Source: CAYSCZ01 sp051155775 (GTDB lineage: Bacteria > Bacteroidota > Bacteroidia > Cytophagales > Cyclobacteriaceae). From it: 64,000 bases of DNA. Under the pieces are notes generated by a model. That model was not told the DNA's origin. It saw nothing but the letters and a program-made list of their open reading frames with translations, and searched no databases. A program made the position numbers and the translations under genes. Of this stretch, positions 59,386 through 64,000 are shown one piece after another (the stretch's first letter is position 1; each line of letters opens with the position of its first letter). The stretch spans positions 1-64,000 of the forward strand of contig DAXETV010000021.1 in the NCBI GenBank assembly GCA_051155775.1, in the 5' to 3' direction.

Positions 59386-60387
59386 TTAAATTATTTCATC
59401 TACAAAAAAATTCTTTAACCCAAGTTTTATACCTAATACAAACTTGACCAGTCCAAGGTCATAGCGATAATTATTTTCATTTCCAAGATCAATAAAAAAA
59501 TAATCACTATTAAAAGTAATGCCGGTGTAGAATTTCTCAGAGTTTCTTCCGATGGCTACCTTACCATTTATTTTGAAGGAAGGTCCCTTGGGAAGATCAT
59601 ATTCAGGATCACCTATTGTTTTTCCCAGGTTTATTCCAAGGCCTGGTAAAAGACTGGCAAAAATAAAGAAGTCATCCGGCAAGGATATGATCTGTGCATA
59701 ACCTGCCATAACACCAAAATTGAAAATTCGAAGATTGCTGATCTGAGCAAATTGGTTAAAATCTTCCTGCCGCTGTATCGCCACACTTGAATCAGCCAGC
59801 AATCTACTTTTTGAAAAATAGCCGCCACTCAGAAATGCTCCGGCACTTTTATGCTGAAATTGATTTCCATTGATGATCGATCTTATGGAAAGTTTTGTGT
59901 GGTTAAAATTATAGATGTAGTTCATCCCCCAAATACTGGACTCAATGTCTTCCCTAAAATTATCTTCATTAATTGAAGGTTCGGTAGATTTAAAGCCCCT
60001 GTATCGTTGTACAAAAACCCCCAGGAAATGCTGATGATAAGGAATATCTAATTGCATATCAAATCTTGAGGTGAAGTTTTTATTGTTAGGATTAGCTATT
60101 CTAATCGCAATATCTGCCACCAGAAATTTATGAGAAAATCCTATACCCGCTGAGATCCTATCGGTTGGCACATATCTTATCCTCTTACCCTCCCTGTTTT
60201 TAAGAATGATGTTTTGGTACTTAAAAACACCTAGCGGCCTTATGGAGTAATGCTTATCTGAAGTTTTTATATAAGCAGTGTCTAAATCATTTTTTAGAAA
60301 TTCCTGGCCATGGGAAATGCTGAATATGAGTGTAAAAAGAAAACTTACAAGCACCGTCGTGTACAATGGTACAATATATTTAATCAA
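59386..60387 (-). CDS. Outer-membrane barrel-like protein of unknown function
   Basis: A 333-residue exported protein: signal about 1-27 (LVSFLFTLIFSISHGQ), then strands rich in aromatic residues (FSHKFLVADIAIRIANPNNKNFTSRFDMQLDIPYHQHFLGVFVQRYRGF, GVMAGYAQIISLPDDFFIFASLLPGLGINLG, FYTGITFNSDYFFIDLGNENNYRYDLGLVKFVLGIKLGL). The layout fits a DUF-type outer-membrane barrel of Bacteroidota. I cannot name it. It follows the class II reductase gene in the same direction, 54 bp away. Confidence 0.65.
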   Translation of the reverse strand: MIKYIVPLYTTVLVSFLFTLIFSISHGQEFLKNDLDTAYIKTSDKHYSIRPLGVFKYQNIILKNREGKRIRYVPTDRISAGIGFSHKFLVADIAIRIANPNNKNFTSRFDMQLDIPYHQHFLGVFVQRYRGFKSTEPSINEDNFREDIESSIWGMNYIYNFNHTKLSIRSIINGNQFQHKSAGAFLSGGYFSKSRLLADSSVAIQRQEDFNQFAQISNLRIFNFGVMAGYAQIISLPDDFFIFASLLPGLGINLGKTIGDPEYDLPKGPSFKINGKVAIGRNSEKFYTGITFNSDYFFIDLGNENNYRYDLGLVKFVLGIKLGLKNFFVDEII

Positions 60388-60441
60388 GTAATATAAAATA
60401 ATTCACTGATTAAGCACAATGTGAGTCCTCCACGTAATAAT

Positions 60442-63006
60442 CTAATCGCATGTGGTGTAGCCACAATTCTTACATTTCAAACACCCTTCTTCGAATACTA
60501 ACCCATTTTTGTCTCGACAGCTGGGGCATGTATTATTTTTTGGTTTCTCACCGTCCTTGATGAATGTTTTCAGGGCCCGAACCACACCATTCTTCCAGGT
60601 ATTGATATAATCTTTATCCAGGTTCAGGTTGGAAACCAGATGAACTACATCAGTCAAAGGCATGCCATGTCTGAGTATACCAGAGATTAGCTTAGCATAG
60701 TTCCAGTACTCTTTATTAAATGACCTTGAGAGTCCTTCAATGGTCACGTTATAACCCTGGCTATCCACAAACCTGAAATCATAACGCGTCTTCCCATCCC
60801 TATCCTGCGATTTGATGGTCCAGCCTTTGCTTACATAATTGGGTAAGGCAAAAGAATCCATCGCCCGGCCGGTAAAGATCTCGTAAGGCCTTTCATTAAG
60901 CATGCCCACAAATGCCAGCCACATTTCATCGTTGTTCATAAACCTGATAATAAAAGTGTCCAGATCTTTTGGTCTTTGCGGTGCCTGATTCTCTATTATC
61001 TGTTCTGCTTTGGTCTTCTTTTTATCATCTGTCTTTACAAGTACCCCTTGTCTGGAGCCTTCCCTGTAAACTGTAATGCCTTTTAATCCATTTTTCCAGG
61101 CCTCCATGTAGATATCTCCTACCCTGCGCGCCGATACATCTTCCGGCAGGTTGATGGTAGAGCTAATGGAATGAGTAACAAATTTTTGGATTACCGATTG
61201 CACCTCAACCCGCTTTTGCCAATTAATTTCGGGAGCTGTAGCACCATTATAAGGATTATCTTCAAGTGTTTTGGAAGGGTTTCTTTCTTTCCACAATTTA
61301 AACTTTGGATGATACACCTCAAATTGTTCCCAGGTGTCCCCAAGGTCGTCGGTTATATATTTTTTCCCGTTTGAGGATTTTTTTTCACTTACTTTTCGCT
61401 TCCTGGTGTAAGAAAGCATAAAGACCGGCTCTAATCCGGAAGAACACTGCGCCAATAAGCTCACGGAGCCTGTCGGTGCAACTGTGCTAATGGATATATT
61501 TCTTCGCCCATGCTGCATCATACGTTGATAGACACCTGGTAATTCATTTTTCAGGTTACGAATAAATAAGGATTGGTTTTCAATTACAGGATCAAAGCCG
61601 GCAAATGGCCCCCTTTCAATAGCCATGTCGATAGAGCTGTCAAACTCAGCCTCACACTTCTTTTTCATGATTTCTTCAATCATGTTTATGGATTGGTCGC
61701 TGTCATATTTCATATTCAAAGCAGCCAGCGTGTCTGCCAAAGCGGTGAATCCCAGGCCTGTCCTTCTGCCTTTTGAACCATTATCACGTAGTTGTTCCCA
61801 GATATCTCTTTCTGTTTGCTTTATAAAGTCAGGCTCCTTATCATTATCAATTTTATCAATAATACGCGCTACAGCCTCTAACTCCAAGTCTACCAGGTCA
61901 TCCATCAGGCGCTGTGCTTCATAGGTGACTTCGTAAAACTTTCGAAAATTGAATGTAGCATCTGAAGTAAAAGGAGCATCTACAAAACTGAAAAGATTTA
62001 TGGCCATTAACCGGCAGCTATCACCGCCCTGCATGGCAATTTCAGAGCAGGGGTTCGTAGAATCATTGCGGAACCCCGGATAAATGGATGAGGTCGAATA
62101 AAGATGCTGCCTGTCCCAGAATATTATACCAGGCTCTGCGGAGTGATGTGCTGATTCGATGATTTTATCCCAAAGCTTTCTGGCATTCACTTCTTGCTTA
62201 AATATCGGTTCCTGGACATCAATTGGCCATTGTTGCACAAAGGTTTTATTCTTGTCCACGGCCTGCATAAATTCATCAGATATTCTGATGGAAATATTCG
62301 CTCCGGTAACTTTGCTGAGGTCATTTTTAATGGTGGCAAACGCTTCCACATCAGGATGTTTGATATCCATGGTTAGCATTAATGCGCCTCTCCTGCCATT
62401 TTGGCTAACCTCCCGGGTGGTGTTAGAAAAACGTTCCATGAAAGACACCGCACCGCTGGATGTTCCGGCAGCGTTGGCTACTTTAGTTCCATTGGGTCTT
62501 AGGCTTGAGATATCAAAGCCAACACCGCATCTTCTTTTACAAAGTTGTGCCAGCTGTTGGTCGGTGTAAAAGATCCCGCCATAGGAATCGATCGGGGGAT
62601 TGATCACCACGCAATTTGATAATGAACCAATATTAGTTTTGTTACCTAAAATGGCCATTACACTACCCTGAGGAATGATGTATTTAAAATCTTTAAATAA
62701 ATTATATATAGACCCTTCGTCCAAGGCTAACCGATTCCTACCATAATCAGAATGTTGATCAGTAATCTTTGCGGGGTGAATGGTCTCTTTACCGTAAAAT
62801 TCATGTGCCATTCTCCAGTGCATATCCTCAGGAGATAATTCAAGAAACTTCCCATCGGCATCTCTTAAACAATATTTATTAATCCAGGTTGTAGCTGCTA
62901 ACTCATCGCCGTTGAAATATTTTATACTTTTATTTAATACCTGATCGTAAGCATATGTTCGGCGCTTTATGGTGTCTGCGTGCATTTTTCCTTTAGTTTT
63001 TTCCAA
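60442..63006 (-). CDS. nrdJ: Adenosylcobalamin-dependent (class II) ribonucleoside-diphosphate reductase
   Basis: An 854-residue class II reductase that makes deoxyribonucleotides using vitamin B12. Features are CKRRCGVGFDISSLRPNGTKVANAAGTSSGAVSFMERFSNTTREVSQNGRRGALMLTMD, FRNDSTNPCSEIAMQGGDSCRL with the active-site Asn-Cys-Glu cluster, and ISTVAPTGSVSLLAQCSSGLEPVF. A C-terminal zinc-ribbon-like Cys set (CPSCRDKNGLVFEEGCLKCKNCGYTTCD) ends the chain. No beta subunit is nearby, as expected. ATG 62985 is an alternative start. No cobalamin riboswitch is evident in the 77-bp 5' region. Confidence 0.95.
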   Translation of the reverse strand: MEKTKGKMHADTIKRRTYAYDQVLNKSIKYFNGDELAATTWINKYCLRDADGKFLELSPEDMHWRMAHEFYGKETIHPAKITDQHSDYGRNRLALDEGSIYNLFKDFKYIIPQGSVMAILGNKTNIGSLSNCVVINPPIDSYGGIFYTDQQLAQLCKRRCGVGFDISSLRPNGTKVANAAGTSSGAVSFMERFSNTTREVSQNGRRGALMLTMDIKHPDVEAFATIKNDLSKVTGANISIRISDEFMQAVDKNKTFVQQWPIDVQEPIFKQEVNARKLWDKIIESAHHSAEPGIIFWDRQHLYSTSSIYPGFRNDSTNPCSEIAMQGGDSCRLMAINLFSFVDAPFTSDATFNFRKFYEVTYEAQRLMDDLVDLELEAVARIIDKIDNDKEPDFIKQTERDIWEQLRDNGSKGRRTGLGFTALADTLAALNMKYDSDQSINMIEEIMKKKCEAEFDSSIDMAIERGPFAGFDPVIENQSLFIRNLKNELPGVYQRMMQHGRRNISISTVAPTGSVSLLAQCSSGLEPVFMLSYTRKRKVSEKKSSNGKKYITDDLGDTWEQFEVYHPKFKLWKERNPSKTLEDNPYNGATAPEINWQKRVEVQSVIQKFVTHSISSTINLPEDVSARRVGDIYMEAWKNGLKGITVYREGSRQGVLVKTDDKKKTKAEQIIENQAPQRPKDLDTFIIRFMNNDEMWLAFVGMLNERPYEIFTGRAMDSFALPNYVSKGWTIKSQDRDGKTRYDFRFVDSQGYNVTIEGLSRSFNKEYWNYAKLISGILRHGMPLTDVVHLVSNLNLDKDYINTWKNGVVRALKTFIKDGEKPKNNTCPSCRDKNGLVFEEGCLKCKNCGYTTCD

Positions 63007-63083
63007 AATTAGACTGCATTAAAAAGTACGGGAATGACGATCATCACTTTTTATTAATAATCCGGAAAAAGTTATCAACATTT

Positions 63084-64000
63084 TCAATCGATGATATCAA
63101 TACCCATTTTAGCCATCAAAATACTGGCGTTAAAGCTATGGCATGGCCCTTCGGTAAGACGATAATCAAAGGTTAATTCGTCGTTTTCCAGCCTGCTGTT
63201 AAAACTAAAGTTCTTCACATGCTGCATATCATTTTCCAGCTTGGCCAGTTCAAGATCATGCGTTGAAACCAGACCAAAAGTATTTAAGCCTGCCAATTGC
63301 CTCACCAATGAAACAGCCCCTTTATTCCTGTCTATAGAATTGGTGCCTTTTAAAATCTCATCCAATAAAAATAAAGTTGGACTGTCACCATCAATGGTAT
63401 CCAGCAGTTGACGTATCCGCTTAAGCTCCGCATAAAATGAACTGGTACTTTCTTCAAGATTATCACTGGTTCTCATGCTGCTAAATAAGTTGGCAGGTGA
63501 AAACTGCATGTCTTCAGCCAGAACAGGCGCACCCATTTGAGCAAGAACGAAGTTTACGCCGATAGTTCTTAGAAAAGTACTTTTCCCTGACATATTCGAT
63601 CCTGTCAGAATAATAATCTCTTTCCCATCAAATTGAAAGTCGTTATTGACTCGTTTATCAGAATTGATCAGTGGATGTCCCAGTTGCCTGGCAGAAAAGC
63701 AAAAAGCTTCTTCCTTAACTAGCGGAAATGACATGTTCTGATTGGCAAAAGCCATTCCACTTAAACTATTCAATGCTTCAAATTCATTGACTGTAGAAAA
63801 AAGCTTTGAAATATGATTTTCATTGTATTGCTTCCATTTTTCAACCTTAAAAACCAGGTGTACTTCCAGCATCAGTAATGCATTTAATAACCCATAAATC
63901 AGGTTGGTCCTGCTTTCAAATAAATGGGTTAGTTGTTCCAGTTCTTTTAATTGACAACTGGCCTTATATTCATTATTGATAACATTCGATTTGAGTTTCT
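63084..64000 (-). CDS. MutS-family ATPase (domain V), 3' part; truncated by window edge
   Basis: A reading frame that is still open at base 64000, so only the last 300 or so residues are seen. Codons continue upstream of the first Met at 63872 with coding sense (LEQLTHLFESRTNLIYGLLNALLML). The ABC-like MutS ATPase has Walker A GSNMSGKSTFLRTIGVNFVLAQMGAPV, the MutS signature SSFYAELKRIRQLLD and Walker B TLFLLDEILKGTNSIDR, then the STHDLELAKLE His loop. The Bacteroidota version of this type often has N-terminal membrane helices and no mismatch-recognition domain; that part lies outside the window. A role in mismatch repair is therefore not assured. Confidence 0.9.
   Translation of the reverse strand, partial: KLKSNVINNEYKASCQLKELEQLTHLFESRTNLIYGLLNALLMLEVHLVFKVEKWKQYNENHISKLFSTVNEFEALNSLSGMAFANQNMSFPLVKEEAFCFSARQLGHPLINSDKRVNNDFQFDGKEIIILTGSNMSGKSTFLRTIGVNFVLAQMGAPVLAEDMQFSPANLFSSMRTSDNLEESTSSFYAELKRIRQLLDTIDGDSPTLFLLDEILKGTNSIDRNKGAVSLVRQLAGLNTFGLVSTHDLELAKLENDMQHVKNFSFNSRLENDELTFDYRLTEGPCHSFNASILMAKMGIDIID

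Noticed and set aside
62986..63083. Cobalamin riboswitch upstream of the class II ribonucleotide reductase
   Set aside because: The interval between nrdJ and the MutS-like gene is only 77 bp, too short for the structure, and no B12-box-like sequence was seen.
1..64000. Prophage, insertion sequence or CRISPR array
   Set aside because: No transposase, phage structural or integrase genes and no regularly spaced direct repeats were found in the window.

Overview
This is an AT-rich, gene-dense chromosomal stretch from a member of the Bacteroidota, most likely a Cytophagales-type marine or soil bacterium. The evidence is a TonB-dependent receptor with an N-terminal carboxypeptidase-like domain, LytTR/LytS regulation, FISUMP and YHYH secreted proteins, an ECF sigma factor paired with an anti-sigma/beta-barrel protein, a MutS-like ATPase, near absence of Shine-Dalgarno sequences, and promoter-like TAnnTTTG elements. 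The species cannot be named from the sequence alone.

Layout. (1) 1-2480 looks like an integrase-less integron cassette array: a HigBA-type toxin-antitoxin cassette and a two-gene, metal-related cassette, each bounded by short inverted repeats and separated by attC-like imperfect palindromes. A GC-rich structured block without a convincing gene follows (about 2580-2760). (2) 2851-5304 holds a SulP anion transporter and a DUF2911 protein. (3) 5348-10195 is a compact five-gene minus-strand operon of an esterase, two ATP-grasp-type ligases, a GCS2/YbdK carboxylate-amine ligase and a class I glutamine amidotransferase. It is the best candidate in the window for an uncharacterised pathway, probably making or remodelling a small peptide or amide. 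A further ATP-grasp ligase lies nearby at 11788-12645, convergent with a Bax inhibitor-1 membrane protein. (4) 12691-17662 carries an ECF sigma factor overlapping an anti-sigma-like beta-barrel protein, a large surface lipoprotein and an outer-membrane barrel protein. (5) 18289-22740 is a LytTR/LytS two-component pair divergent from a TonB-dependent receptor. (6) 22779-28644 is mixed: DinB, a TreT-like glycosyltransferase, an unlinked ClpP paralogue, a Calx-beta/YHYH protein and OsmC.

(7) 28785-36961 is a TetR-TolC-adaptor-RND efflux operon ending in a metallophosphoesterase whose start codon directly follows the RND stop codon. The RND pump has an unusual N-terminal cytoplasmic coiled coil of about 90 residues. 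(8) 37179-44550 is core metabolism and translation: an alpha/beta hydrolase, PurL, tRNA-Gln(UUG), Prs, ribosomal protein L25, peptidyl-tRNA hydrolase and a Bcp peroxiredoxin. (9) 44797-54388 has a SAM methyltransferase, an MBL-fold hydrolase, a YHS protein, CinA, a dihydrolipoamide acyltransferase, a 907-residue membrane-anchored protein of unknown role, and PhoD. (10) 54446-64000 has a FISUMP protein, a MATE exporter, a PhyH dioxygenase with a VOC protein, a LacX-like epimerase, an unknown barrel-like protein, class II ribonucleotide reductase and the 3' part of a MutS-family ATPase gene cut by the window edge.

All assignments come from reading the sequence and recalling family motifs; no database search was run.
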